A stretch of 64,000 nt of DNA from Streptomyces cinnamoneus (GCF_014650495.1 NZ_BMVB01000003.1:62001-126000), one strand, 5' to 3'. Counted from the stretch's first letter, positions 52,567 to 61,739 are shown. The notes: a model not told the origin generated them from the letters alone. Numbers and translations are program-made.

Positions 52567-52770
52567 CTCGTACTGTCCGCGACGGGGTCCGACGATAGGC
52601 GCCCGATACCGGCCGCGGCCGCCGCCTGCCGCATTCTCCCGTCTCGCCGGCCAGGGTCGCCTGTTCCTCCCGTTTCCCGGTGCACGGCTGGGTGGCGCCC
52701 GCTCCTCGAACGACCATGGCCGGACCGCTTCACCACCCCGGAAGCGGAAGGGCAAGGAGGAGAAGGCGGC

Positions 52771-53736
52771 ATGAGTGCTTCCAGCATTCCCACGATCGAT
52801 CTCTCGCTCTGGCGGACCGGTGACCGCCAGGACCGCGACCGTCTCGCCATGGTCGTCGACCAGGCGCTCGGGCGGGCGGGCTTCCTGCTCGTCACCGGTC
52901 ACGGCGTCCGCCCGGACCTGCCCGCCGCGATCCGCACCACGGCCCGTACCTTCTTCCATCAGCCGGCCGACGCCAAGCTGCCGTTCCTGGCGAAGACCGG
53001 CCAGTACGGCTGGAGCGGTCCGGGAGCGGTGGCCGCCGGCCGGGCGGACGGCCTGGTGACGCCACCCGACCTGGTGGAAACCTGGTCGGCGGCCCCTGGC
53101 CCGTACGACGCCGCTGCCGAGCGCCCCGAGCCCGACCTGCTGCCGAAATCCTGGCCTTCCCAGTCCCCGGCTCTGCGCCCCCTCCTCGCGCGATACGTAC
53201 GTTCCATGCAAGCACTCGCCGACGATCTGCTGGAACTCCTGGCGGCGGCCCTGCGCCAGCCGCTCGACTTCTTCACCCGCCACACCACCCGTCCCGACTG
53301 GACCCTGACCCTCAACTGGTACCCCGCCATCACCACCACGGGAGCGCCTCGTCCGGGCCAGTTCCGTGTCGGTCCGCACACCGACTTCGGCACGATCACC
53401 GTCCTCGACCGGCAACCCGGCAAGGGCGGCCTGCAGATCCACACCGAGGACAGCGGCTGGCAGGACGCCCCCTACGACCCGGAGGCGCTCACCGTCAACA
53501 TCGGGGATCTGATGGCACGCTGGACGGGTGACCGCTGGTGCTCCGGCCGCCACCGCGTACTGGCCCCGCCCGCCGACGCCCCGTCCGAGGAGCTGACGTC
53601 TCTGGTCTACTTCTACGACTGCGATCCGCACACCGTCGTCGAGTCGCTCCCCGCCCCGATCGGCCGCGTGTCCCACCCTCCGGTCACGGCCCGCGCCTAC
53701 GTCCGGTCCAAGGTCGCCGAGATCGCCCTGCCCTGA
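52771..53736 (+). CDS. Isopenicillin-N-synthase-type 2OG-Fe(II) oxygenase
   Basis: 321 aa, DIOX_N plus the 2OG-FeII_Oxy jelly roll. Fe ligands H203 and D205 (GPHTDFGTIT) and H261 (SGRHRVLAP). The conserved RxS that normally binds the 2-oxoglutarate carboxylate reads LTS (275-277), so the Arg is missing. This could mean altered cosubstrate use, as in IPNS-like or ACC-oxidase-like enzymes, although those keep the Arg. AAGGAGGAG precedes the ATG. Divergent from the double-AsnC regulator. Substrate unknown; a role in modifying an amino acid or secondary metabolite is plausible. Confidence 0.87.
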   Translation: MSASSIPTIDLSLWRTGDRQDRDRLAMVVDQALGRAGFLLVTGHGVRPDLPAAIRTTARTFFHQPADAKLPFLAKTGQYGWSGPGAVAAGRADGLVTPPDLVETWSAAPGPYDAAAERPEPDLLPKSWPSQSPALRPLLARYVRSMQALADDLLELLAAALRQPLDFFTRHTTRPDWTLTLNWYPAITTTGAPRPGQFRVGPHTDFGTITVLDRQPGKGGLQIHTEDSGWQDAPYDPEALTVNIGDLMARWTGDRWCSGRHRVLAPPADAPSEELTSLVYFYDCDPHTVVESLPAPIGRVSHPPVTARAYVRSKVAEIALP

Positions 53737-53925
53737 CGGCCCCGCATCGTGGCCGGTGCGGACCGGCCAGTGCGGACCGGCCGCCCGTTCGCGCGTCAGG
53801 GCAGCCAAGGCTAGCGCGCTGGGAGCCCGGAATGGGCGGCCGCGTCCCTGCGCGCGACCCGACGGCTTCCGCTGCGATCACGGCCTTGACCTCGGTGCTC
53901 TTCCCCTTGCAGAGGGTGCCGGCGG

Positions 53926-53963
53926 AGCGGCCTCCGGCCTGCAAGGGCAGGCCGGAGGCCGCT
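53926..53963. terminator. Perfect 17-bp hairpin between convergent genes
   Basis: 17 bp (53926-53942) repeated inverted (53947-53963) around the tetraloop AAGG. It lies 190 bp after the oxygenase stop and 58 bp beyond the end of the convergent small secreted gene at 54022, so it should terminate both transcripts. Confidence 0.75.
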
Positions 53964-54021
53964 ATCCCGGTCCGTCGGGGTAGCTTGCGTCGCATGGTTC
54001 ACGGGCGGCTCATCCGGGCGA

Positions 54022-54366
54022 TCAGGCGGGGAACGCCCCAGCCTCGCTGACTTCCGCGTTCAGGTCGCACCAAGCGGTGGAAGTGCCACCTGAACGAGCG
54101 CGGTTACCGAAGCGGACGTACAGATGGCCATCGGGCTGATGACAGACGGCGTAAGCGGTGAAAGAACTGCCGCGGCATGTGATCGACGCCCCGTGGCCCC
54201 TGCTCCCCCTCTCGTACCGCCAGGTGTCGCAGGAGAACGAGGACGTGGCGGTACTGCCGGAAGCTGAAGCCGAAGAAGCCGAAGCGGGCGCTGCGACACT
54301 CACCGCGGCCCCGCCTGCGAGGGCGAGGGATACGCTGACGGCCGCGACGCGATAGGGGATTCTCAT
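54022..54366 (-). CDS. Small secreted Cys-containing protein
   Basis: 114 aa. AGGGGG lies before the ATG at 54364-54366. Signal peptide (MRIPYRVAAVSVSLALAGG, cleavage near ASASS), a Ser/Ala/Thr linker, then a mature part with four Cys (FSCDTWRY, ITCRGSSF, AVCHQPDG, WCDLNAE), probably two disulfides. Spacing and strand pattern recall small Streptomyces secreted beta-proteins found in culture fluid. Family not recognised. Confidence 0.72.
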   Translation of the reverse strand: MRIPYRVAAVSVSLALAGGAAVSVAAPASASSASASGSTATSSFSCDTWRYERGSRGHGASITCRGSSFTAYAVCHQPDGHLYVRFGNRARSGGTSTAWCDLNAEVSEAGAFPA

Positions 54367-54671
54367 GTGGCCCCCTGTTGATGTTGTGTTTGGTTGGATG
54401 CGAGTGACGACGCTACCCACGGACACGAGCACCCGGTAGGGCCGGAGCGGAGTTGGCCGGGAACCGGCCGTTCGCCATGGGCCGCGGCCATCGGCTCCGC
54501 CAGAACGCCTGCGCGGCCTGCCGCAGGGGCAGCGTCCCGTAACCCCGTCGCGGCCGCAAGCAGCCGCGGGGCCGGGCCCCGCCGTCCGCATTCGCGCACC
54601 CAGCCGTCATCCCCGGGCCCCGCCTGCCACGAATACCCGCGTTGTGTGGCATGGGAGAGCCGGCCGGGCCC
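54367..54671. other. Intergenic, nothing recognised
   Basis: About 300 bp upstream of the small secreted gene. Near 54370-54400 the sequence is AT-richer and likely holds its promoter. No other gene is supported. Confidence 0.35.
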
Positions 54672-55328
54672 TCAGGGTGACGTGCTGCAGTATTCGGCTT
54701 CAATGATCTCGGACATGGACGTCGCGTCCCAGTCACCGTTGTAGTTGTAGTTGTAGGCGAGTTGGTGGCGGCCGTCCGCGGTGGTCACGGCCATGGAGAG
54801 CCAGCCGATCATGCCTCCGCCGTGGCCCCAGAGCGTGGTACCGCAGCTCGTCTCGATCCGTGCGAGGCCGAGGCCGTAGGACGTGTACGAGGCTTCGGAG
54901 GCGGCGACGGTGGTCTTCATCGCCTTCAGCATGCTTCGGCGGCAGGAGCTTGCCTGTCAGCAGGGCGCTGCAGAACCGGTTCAGGTCGCCCGCGGTGGAG
55001 ATGATGTCGCCGTCGGCCCGGCCCTGCGACCCGTTCCGCTCGGTGATGTCGTCGATCCGGTGTCGTTCTTGCCGCGCGGCGCACCCGACGTCAGGTTGCC
55101 CACGCCCGACGCCGACCTCCAGACGCCGCCGGTGTCACGTGCCTGGGCCGTGACGCCGGGGATGCCCGCCCTCACGGCCGCGTCCATCGCGCGCTGTGTG
55201 GCCCGGTGGCCGGCACCCGCGGGGGGCACGTCCGATGCCGCCTGGGCGTGCCCCGCGAAGGCAGTGGCCGCCACCGCGGCGACCACGAACCCCACCACGC
55301 CGGCCTTCGCATTCGTCCGTAACGCCAT
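54672..55328 (-). pseudogene. Broken serine hydrolase (class C beta-lactamase / D-Ala-D-Ala carboxypeptidase type)
   Basis: The start at 55328 gives a signal peptide (GVVGFVVAAVAATAFAGHAQ) and RAMDAAVRAGIPGVTAQARD, then GVWRSASGVGNL as in secreted D-Ala-D-Ala carboxypeptidases. The part that should carry SxxK and YxN is deleted. Another frame continues DGDIISTAGDLNRFCSALLT, then GKLLPPK, and after a further frameshift YTSYGLGLARIETSCG, WGHGGGMIGW (the HxG box) and the C-terminus follow. With a deletion and two frame changes it cannot be active. Confidence 0.8.
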
Positions 55329-55549
55329 TCCGTACTCCTCACAGTCGTTTGCACGGGCCGTACTCGTGCGGCCCGGGGGCAACTGCGGGTGTCGCTGAGC
55401 GCGTTGCGGCAGGGCCGCCTGTGTACCAGGACCGCTGAGAGGGCCGGAGTGGTTGAGAAAGCCGGGCACAAGGGGCACTACGTACTGCACTGCCACCACC
55501 TCGAACACGAGGTAGCGCCGAAGGGATGGGGGCGTGGGTAGTCGCCTGG
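55329..55549. other. Upstream region of the broken serine hydrolase
   Basis: About 220 bp between the dead serine hydrolase and the end of the TetR gene. No gene or clear hairpin. Confidence 0.3.
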
Positions 55550-56098
55550 TCAGAGGCCGAGGATGAGGTCGGCGGCGCGGGCGCGGACGTCGGCGTGGGC
55601 ACGGCCGGGGTGTTCGACGGCCAGGAAGTGGTGGCCGATCGCCAGGCTGAAGGCGAGCAGGCTGCGGGCCTCGACCTCGTCGGGGTCGGAGCAGAACGTG
55701 CCGATCATCTCGCGCGCCAGCTGCATCCGCTGATTGTCGACCCGGCGCAGGCGTTCGGTGACGTGCCCGTCGCGCCGGGCCCAGTCGCGGATCGCCAGTT
55801 CAGTGAGCAGGCGGTCGCCGGAGAAGGTCAGCTGCCCGGCCAGCCTGATCCGGTCCCGGGCGTCACCGCCGGCGCGCTCGACCTGCTGCAGCACCTCGTC
55901 GACGCATTCACGCTCCCAGGCGTCGAGCATCTCCTCCAACAGCGCGTCACGGTCGGCGAAGTAGCCGTAGAAGCCGCCTTTGGTCACCCCCAGCGCCTTG
56001 GCGAGCGTCTCGACCCGCACCGCGTCCACACCGCCTGCGGCCAGCGCCCGCAGCCCCTCCTCGATCCACTTCGCCCGCGGCGTGCGCAATGCACCCAT
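55550..56098 (-). CDS. TetR-family repressor
   Basis: 182 aa. N-terminal helix-turn-helix (VETLAKALGVTKGGFYGYFA) after KWIEEGLRALAAGGVDAVR. The C-terminal ligand domain is helical (LLTELAIRDWARRDGHVTER). It is divergent from a small monooxygenase gene, and two palindromes with the same half-site (ATACGG) lie between, so it should repress that gene and itself and release DNA on binding a small hydrophobic ligand. Confidence 0.92.
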   Translation of the reverse strand: MGALRTPRAKWIEEGLRALAAGGVDAVRVETLAKALGVTKGGFYGYFADRDALLEEMLDAWERECVDEVLQQVERAGGDARDRIRLAGQLTFSGDRLLTELAIRDWARRDGHVTERLRRVDNQRMQLAREMIGTFCSDPDEVEARSLLAFSLAIGHHFLAVEHPGRAHADVRARAADLILGL

Positions 56099-56127
56099 CT
56101 GTGGCCCACCTCACCCTCTCGGCCGAC

Positions 56128-56145
56128 TATACGGAGCCGTATAGC
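56128..56145. promoter_or_regulatory. TetR operator, site 1
   Basis: An 18-bp palindrome CTATACGG-AG-CCGTATAG, 30 bp upstream of the TetR start. Perfect 8-bp arms. Its half-site is shared with site 2, whose centre is 33 bp away (about three helical turns). Confidence 0.8.
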
Positions 56146-56162
56146 AGGTCTAACCTCACGTC

Positions 56163-56176
56163 ATACGGCATCGTAT
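56163..56176. promoter_or_regulatory. TetR operator, site 2
   Basis: ATACG-GCAT-CGTAT, a 14-bp palindrome with 5-bp arms matching site 1, ending 21 bp before the ATG of the monooxygenase gene. Binding here would block that gene directly. Confidence 0.75.
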
Positions 56177-56197
56177 AACCCGAGAGGGGACACAGTA

Positions 56198-56485
56198 ATG
56201 TCATTCGGTTTCGTAGCCTTCCACTACCCGGCCCCCGAGCACGTCGACGAGTTCGTCGGACAGTGCCACCAAGTCGCCGAGGCGTCACGGATGCAGCCGG
56301 GCTTCCTGTCCGTCGGGGTCTGGGTCACCCCGGACGGCAGCGCCGTCGTCACCACCGGCGCGTTCGAGTCCGAGGAGACCTTCCGGGCAGCGTCCGAGGT
56401 CGCCCGCGAGTTGGGCGCCACGCCCGACGGTCTGAGCGACCTGGAGGTCAGGCCCCGCCAGGTCCACTTCCTTGTGTCGCGGTAA
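56198..56485 (+). CDS. Small ABM-like (antibiotic biosynthesis monooxygenase fold) protein
   Basis: 95 aa dimeric alpha+beta barrel-type protein: FGFVAFHYPAPEHVDEFVGQ, SRMQPGFLSVGVWVTPDGSA, TTGAFESEETFRAASEVA. GAGAGGGG is upstream of the ATG. The fold covers quinone-forming monooxygenases and heme-degrading or unknown proteins. The TetR-controlled location suggests a detoxification role. It is a single-gene target. Confidence 0.8.
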   Translation: MSFGFVAFHYPAPEHVDEFVGQCHQVAEASRMQPGFLSVGVWVTPDGSAVVTTGAFESEETFRAASEVARELGATPDGLSDLEVRPRQVHFLVSR

Positions 56486-56916
56486 GAGGGGGCGACTATC
56501 AGCCGTTACCAGCCGTGAGGTTCGCCCAGGCGGTCCACACCGACCAGCCGTGGCGGATCCACGAGACTGCCCCGATTCCTGGGTGGGACGTATAGGCGTT
56601 CCGCACCCCGGCGTCGGCCCGGACGGCTTCCCCGCCCTGCTCCGCCACGTTGCGGGCGACCGGCGGGCTCACCGGGCAACACCCGCTGGGCCGACGCCTG
56701 TTTGCGGCGCGTGGACGGCTCGGCCCCGCGCCGTCCACACCGTCGCGCATCTCCGGTGGGTCCCGGTTGGCAACGGTGGGCGCGAGCCTGTACCGAGGAC
56801 GGTGCCGGGGCGGGTGACCTTCTCCCAGTCATCACCGTCGGCGTCGGCCAGGTCTCGGGCCTGGCACCGCGCGGCGCCCTGTCGGGCCGAACGGCCGAAC
56901 GAGTGAGGCCCGGAGC
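56486..56916. other. Intergenic, nothing recognised
   Basis: About 430 bp between convergent genes. Several unfamiliar open stretches on both strands but no supported gene or hairpin. Confidence 0.4.
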
Positions 56917-57426
56917 TCAGTTCCTCGTCGACGGCGCTGGGGTGTCCGCCGGCCCTGCCACATGCACAGGTTCCAGCACGAAGACGGGGATCACACGGTC
57001 AGTCTTCTCCTGGTATTCGGCGTACGGCGGATACGCGGCCACCGCGCGCTCCCACCACTCGGCCTTTTCCTTCCCGGTGATCTCACGGGCCGTCATGTCC
57101 TGGCGTACGCCCCCGTCCTGGAGCTCCACGTGCGGGTCGGACTTGACGTTGAAGTACCAGACCGGGTGACGCGGGAAGCCGCCCTTCGAGGCCACGGCCG
57201 CGTACCGCCCCTCGTGCTCCACGCGCATCAACGGGATCTTGCGGATCTTGCCGCTCTTCGCGCCGCGCGTCGTGACGATGACGACGGGCAGGCCCGTGTC
57301 CCAGAGCGTCGTTCCCTGCGTGCCGCCCGAACTCTCATACAGCTCGACCTGCTCGCGCACCCACTGCGCCGGACTCGGCTCGTACTCGCCCTCAAGAGGC
57401 ATCGTGGTCACCCCGTCGTCGCTCAC
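56917..57426 (-). CDS. Deazaflavin (F420)-dependent nitroreductase-like (Ddn family) protein
   Basis: 169 aa. Split beta-barrel of the Ddn family: [20 protein letters not shown] followed by [18 protein letters not shown], then [19 protein letters not shown]. Ddn of Mycobacterium reduces nitroimidazoles with F420H2 and is thought to act on quinones. Streptomyces makes F420. Start at 57426; the second ATG at 57402 is also possible. It stands alone. Confidence 0.88.
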   Translation of the reverse strand: MSDDGVTTMPLEGEYEPSPAQWVREQVELYESSGGTQGTTLWDTGLPVVIVTTRGAKSGKIRKIPLMRVEHEGRYAAVASKGGFPRHPVWYFNVKSDPHVELQDGGVRQDMTAREITGKEKAEWWERAVAAYPPYAEYQEKTDRVIPVFVLEPVHVAGPADTPAPSTRN

Positions 57427-57551
57427 GGATTATGGTGCACAGTCCAGCACAAGGCTCCCGTGGAGGCGAGACCACCGTTCGGGGGTTACGGAACAAGATG
57501 AGCCACGGATGGCGGCCCTGACCACGCCCCGGGGGGTCTTCCGGGCGCCCC

Positions 57552-58295
57552 TCACCCGTCCACGATCTCAACCCCGGCTGCGATCATCCTGACGATGATC
57601 TGATCGGCCAGCGTGTCGTGGCAGATCAGCACATCCATCGGCTGATCGCCCTTCAGGACGATGAGGTAGCCGGTGCCTGTCCGTTCCAGCTGCCACGCGT
57701 TCCGTCCGGTCGTCCACATGTGCTCGTAGTCGGCGAGGACCGGCTCGTCGGTGTCGATACCGGTACGGTCCCCGCCCCGGGGCAGGCGCTCACGTCGGAA
57801 GGTGACCTCGTGAGCGTAGCCGCCCGGTACGACGGGCCGGAGTCGGAGCCCGCGGTCCCGGTCGTCTCCGAGCGCCTCCAGCACCTCGGTCGCCGGGTAG
57901 CCGAAGAGGTCGATGTCGTCGAGGACGACCGGGACCGCGGCCGGGCTCCAGCACACCGGTGGACGGGGGTCGTACCCGGCCATGGGCAGGCGAGGGAGCG
58001 GTCGGCGCGCGTGCCGGGTCCGGCGCAGTACGACGCTTGCCAGGAGCGGGTCGGTCTGCTGTGGCCCGGACCCGGCGATGGCGTCCGGTCCGGCGGTGAG
58101 CTCGAAGCCGCCCCATGCGACGGTGAGGGCCCAGGGCGCATCGGGGACGGCCTCACCGCGGACCTGGCCGAGGCGGCCCAGAGTCGCCTGTGTGGCGTCC
58201 TCGTCCATGCCGAAGCGGAGGGTCCCCGCACCGTCCGGCAGGACGACCCCGACCCTCGGCAGCAGTTCGAACATCCGCTGATCATCGCGGCTCAT
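57552..58295 (-). CDS. Hypothetical protein, about 247 aa
   Basis: A beta-rich protein without membrane segments. Recognisable pieces: VGVVLPDGAGTLRFGMDEDA, then LTVAWGGFELTAGPDA, LDDIDLFGYPATEVLEALGD and WQLERTGTGYLIVLKGDQ. The central 'LFGYPATEVLEAL' is repeated in Streptomyces proteins of unknown function. No family assigned. Start at 58295 was preferred; 58274 is an alternative. Divergent from the next unknown gene. Confidence 0.7.
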   Translation of the reverse strand: MSRDDQRMFELLPRVGVVLPDGAGTLRFGMDEDATQATLGRLGQVRGEAVPDAPWALTVAWGGFELTAGPDAIAGSGPQQTDPLLASVVLRRTRHARRPLPRLPMAGYDPRPPVCWSPAAVPVVLDDIDLFGYPATEVLEALGDDRDRGLRLRPVVPGGYAHEVTFRRERLPRGGDRTGIDTDEPVLADYEHMWTTGRNAWQLERTGTGYLIVLKGDQPMDVLICHDTLADQIIVRMIAAGVEIVDG

Positions 58296-58423
58296 ACGGG
58301 GTTGTCGCAACCGGGTCCCGGACGGCTGAAGCACCTCGTCGCCCCGATCGGTTGGGGAAGGGCGCTTCGCGTCGCCTTCCGCCGGGTCGAGGAGCGGGCA
58401 AGGGCGTACGGCAGAATCCCGCT

Positions 58424-58921
58424 GTGACGTCCATGAGGGTCCTGACCGAGCTGGAAGCCGGCATGGCAGAGCTGTCCACGCCGATGCGGGTGTACGTGGC
58501 GGCCGGGCGGTTCGCCGAGCCGGAGCCCGACCTGCCGGAGCTGGCGGCCCGGATCCGTACGCTGCTGGCCGCCATCGCGGCGGACGAGGCATGGCAACGC
58601 TTCCTGCCCGGGTACGCCCCACCGTCCGTCCCTGAAGTCTGCGCCGCTCTGGAACCGGTGGAGACGCACGAGGCCGCCTCGTTCCTCGCGCAGGTCGCGG
58701 CCGTCGACGTGCTCTGGCCGAGCCACCGGCACCTGCCCGTCGAGACCGCCGAGCGCGCGGCGGACGGGGTGGTGTCCCTGCTCGGACCGGACGCCAGCTG
58801 GTGGACCAACCACGACGCCGGATGCGGCGCGGTGAACGGGCTCACCCCACTGTTCGACAGCCTGCTCGCAGGGACGAACGGTGAGCACTTCGCGCTGGCC
58901 CTGCAGATCGCCGACGACTGA
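58424..58921 (+). CDS. Hypothetical protein, about 165 aa
   Basis: Helical, acidic protein (VLTELEAGMAELSTPMRVYV, then PELAARIRTLLAAIAADEAW and HEAASFLAQVAAVDVLWPSH). Start GTG 58424 or ATG 58433; neither has a strong ribosome site. No catalytic motif. It lies between the previous unknown gene and a convergent P450 gene. Confidence 0.65.
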   Translation: MTSMRVLTELEAGMAELSTPMRVYVAAGRFAEPEPDLPELAARIRTLLAAIAADEAWQRFLPGYAPPSVPEVCAALEPVETHEAASFLAQVAAVDVLWPSHRHLPVETAERAADGVVSLLGPDASWWTNHDAGCGAVNGLTPLFDSLLAGTNGEHFALALQIADD

Positions 58922-58965
58922 GCACCTGGTCCCGCAGGAGCGATCGACCCTCGGTCTCCAGGGAC

Positions 58966-60288
58966 CTACCCAGGGCGTCGCGGGCTCACCGTCATGCGGA
59001 TGCCGTCGGCCGCCCAGAGCACGAACCGTTCGATGGGGAGCACCTCGTGTCCCGGAGCCGGCCGGAACCGGAAGCGTTTGAGCAGCACGGCCAGCACCAG
59101 CTCGGCCTCCACCATGGCCAGGCCGGCGCCCTCGCAGCTGCGCGGCCCCAGCCCGAAGGGGATGTAGGCCAGCTTCGGCCGCCCGGCCGCCGCTTCCGGG
59201 GTGAAGCGCTCGGGCAGAAACGTGTGCGGCTGGGGCCAGTAGGCGGGGTTCATGTGTACGGCCCAGATCGGATAGAAGATCGTTGCTCCGGCCGGGATCT
59301 CGTAGCCGCCCAGGGCGAGGGCCTCGGTCGTCTCCCGCGCGCCGTAGGGGCCGGGCGGGTAGAGCCGCATCGATTCCTTGAGAACCATCTCCAGGTACGT
59401 CAGTCGCCGCAGATCGGTGTACCCGGGCGCCGCGTGGTCACCAAGTACGCGGTCCAGTTCGCCGGCGACGCGTTCGGCGACGTCGGGATGCCGACCCAGC
59501 AGGTGCAGGGCCCACGAGACGGCCACCCCGGTCGTGTGGTGGGCGGCCAGCATCGTCACCATGACGGTGTCGCGGATCCGTGCCGGGTCCTCTCCGGCCT
59601 CGACGAGCGCCCCGATCAGATCGCTCCTGTCCGTACGACCGCCGGATCGATGTGCCGCCACCACCCGGTCGACCGTCGCGCGCAGATGGCCCAGGGCCTC
59701 CTGCGCCCGCCCGGTGTGCTCCTCCGGTGGACGGGTGTCCCGCTCTTGATAGAGCCGGCCCAGGTGTTCGGTGAGCACTTCCTCGAAAGCGGCGACAACG
59801 ACGCCGGGGTCGGCGACCTGGCCTCCCAGCGCGTACTCGCAGATCATTCGCAAGGACAGCGCGGTGAGATCCTTCTGCAGCTCCACGGGCTCACCGCCGC
59901 ACTGTCCGGCCCAGCGGTCCGCCAGCTCGGTCGCCAGCGCGGTGAACCGCGCGAAGTGCCGCTCGTGGGAAGGGCGCCCAGCCAGCACCGACAGCAGCAG
60001 ACGCCGCCATGGGGCGTGCTCACCGGCCGGCATCACCTGCAGGTTCCCCGTTTCGAACAAGGGAGCCAGGAACTCGAACAGTCTCTCCGGGCGCTTGCCG
60101 AGGTGCGCCGTGGCCTCCAGCAGCACGGGATCCGCCACCGACACAGCGAAGTCCGCGCCCGGAAGCTGGAACCGCACGACGGGTCCGTACTCGGCGTGCA
60201 GCCGCAACTGGTAGGTGTGCAGCCCGCCCGCTGCCGCTACAGCGCCGACCCCACCGTCCGCCCGGGCCTCGGGACCAGGAATGTTCAT
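58966..60288 (-). CDS. Cytochrome P450
   Basis: 440 aa. Heme-binding loop FGLGPRSCEGAG with C385. ExxR helix KESMRLYPPGPYG. I-helix MLAAHHTTGVAVSW, where the usual AGxET reads AHHTT. PERF motif present (FLPERFTPEA). A soluble bacterial P450 that would need a separate ferredoxin and reductase; none is nearby. CGAGGAGGGG precedes the ATG at 60288; a start at 60345 is less likely. Substrate unknown. Confidence 0.94.
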   Translation of the reverse strand: MNIPGPEARADGGVGAVAAAGGLHTYQLRLHAEYGPVVRFQLPGADFAVSVADPVLLEATAHLGKRPERLFEFLAPLFETGNLQVMPAGEHAPWRRLLLSVLAGRPSHERHFARFTALATELADRWAGQCGGEPVELQKDLTALSLRMICEYALGGQVADPGVVVAAFEEVLTEHLGRLYQERDTRPPEEHTGRAQEALGHLRATVDRVVAAHRSGGRTDRSDLIGALVEAGEDPARIRDTVMVTMLAAHHTTGVAVSWALHLLGRHPDVAERVAGELDRVLGDHAAPGYTDLRRLTYLEMVLKESMRLYPPGPYGARETTEALALGGYEIPAGATIFYPIWAVHMNPAYWPQPHTFLPERFTPEAAAGRPKLAYIPFGLGPRSCEGAGLAMVEAELVLAVLLKRFRFRPAPGHEVLPIERFVLWAADGIRMTVSPRRPG

Positions 60289-60428
60289 GGCCGCCCCTCC
60301 TCGCCGGATAACCAGCACTGCACCATGCGTACCATCGACCAGCACAGGTGAGGGGATCCGTGCCGGCCATCGACGGTCACACGGGGCGGATCCAGCCGCC
60401 GAAGGCCGCGGCGTGGGCCGGACGCGCC

Positions 60429-61739
60429 TCAGGTCCGAACCACTGGCTGGGCTGCCGGTCCGGCGCGATCGTCATGTGACGTGCGCTCCTGTGCCGGCCT
60501 TTTCCGGGGTGTCAGGAAAGGCAGCCCGAGAACCGGAAGCAGCCAAATGGGCAGAACAAGCCGGGCGTACTGGCCGTAGACGGGATGTGCGATCACGCTG
60601 AGGAGACCGGTGAGCGCGGCCGCCGTGGCAAGGACGGCGACGGTGGCGTCGACGCGCCAGAGGGCGGCGAGCGACAGGCCGCACAGGGCAACGGGCAGGA
60701 AGGCCGCGGTCTGACTGTGCCAGGGCAGGTAGGACCAGAGTGCGGCGTTGAGCCTGACCAATTGGTGAACGGGATCGGCGACGTCCGGTTGTTTGAAGTG
60801 GTCGGTGAAGGTGTCCTGCATGGTGCTCGCGGCCTCCGGCCACCCCATCAGGCGGGCTCCGACGGTGATTCCCACGAGCCCGGCGAGGGAAGCCACCGCG
60901 AGTGCGACGGTTCCCGCATGGCGAGAGCCGCGCCGCCCCAGGCACACCAGCGAAGCCGCCAGCAAGACCGCGCAGAGGAAGGTGAACGACGAGTACCGGA
61001 CGAAGCAGCCCAACGCGAGAGCGGCACACAGCGTGACGAGCCCCGGCAGCAGGGAGCGGCGGCAGGCGAGCAGGACCGCGCCGGTCAAAGCCGCCAGGGT
61101 GATGGTGACGGCAGGGCCGTCGGTGAGCCGCTGCACGCCCAGTCCGCCGGTGGGCAGGGCGAAGAAGAGGATCTCGCCGATCCAGGCGGCCCCGACACCG
61201 CCGCCGGCGAGCCGGATCAGGACGATCACCAGCGCGCCTCCCGCCAGGGTGAACGCGAGGGAGACGACCCACAGCGCCGCCCATACCCCGGTGAGGGGCG
61301 CGACCAGCGAGGCGAGGAAGGGATAGCCGGGCCGGGCGTAGAAGATCTCCTTGTACCGCTCGGTCGTACCGTCGTGGCGGGTCAACCAGTCCATGCAGCC
61401 GCTGTAGACCTTGGGGTCGGGCTTCGCGTCGACGGCGCCCTCGACCCGGCGGGAGGCGGTGTCGTTGCCGGAGCGCGATCGGCACCAGTCCGCGGCCGCC
61501 CGGCGGACCGCTTCGTCGGGACCGGCGCCCGTCGCGCTGTGGGCCTGAACCGTGTAGCGATAGACGTCGTTGTCCGCCGGGGGAAGCGTATTGCTGTGGT
61601 AGCCGAGCACCTGGAAGACCGCGAACACCACCGCGATGAGGAGTCCTCCGGCCGCGAGCCTGCGTGTCACCGCACGGGCGCTTCCCCTGGGGTGAGCGGG
61701 CGGCGCCCCCCTCATGAGGAGCGCCTGCGCGGAATACAC
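60429..61739 (-). CDS. Polytopic membrane protein (glycosyltransferase-87/ArnT-like)
   Basis: 436 aa from GTG 61739 (or 428 aa from ATG 61715). About ten membrane spans with an extracytoplasmic first loop: FAVFQVLGYHSNTLPPADND, YRYTVQAHSA, then the loop ERYKEIFYARPGYPFLASLV. This resembles GT-C fold membrane glycosyltransferases (DUF2029/mannosyltransferase type), whose Asp in the first loop is catalytic; D49 in PPADND could play this part. Substrate unknown. The long loop with Cys (WCRSRS, YSGCMDW) may form a disulfide. Confidence 0.7.
   Translation of the reverse strand: MYSAQALLMRGAPPAHPRGSARAVTRRLAAGGLLIAVVFAVFQVLGYHSNTLPPADNDVYRYTVQAHSATGAGPDEAVRRAAADWCRSRSGNDTASRRVEGAVDAKPDPKVYSGCMDWLTRHDGTTERYKEIFYARPGYPFLASLVAPLTGVWAALWVVSLAFTLAGGALVIVLIRLAGGGVGAAWIGEILFFALPTGGLGVQRLTDGPAVTITLAALTGAVLLACRRSLLPGLVTLCAALALGCFVRYSSFTFLCAVLLAASLVCLGRRGSRHAGTVALAVASLAGLVGITVGARLMGWPEAASTMQDTFTDHFKQPDVADPVHQLVRLNAALWSYLPWHSQTAAFLPVALCGLSLAALWRVDATVAVLATAAALTGLLSVIAHPVYGQYARLVLPIWLLPVLGLPFLTPRKRPAQERTSHDDRAGPAAQPVVRT

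Noticed and set aside
58966-60351. Plus-strand frame opposite the P450 gene
   Set aside because: Antisense of a P450 with intact ExxR and heme-loop motifs.
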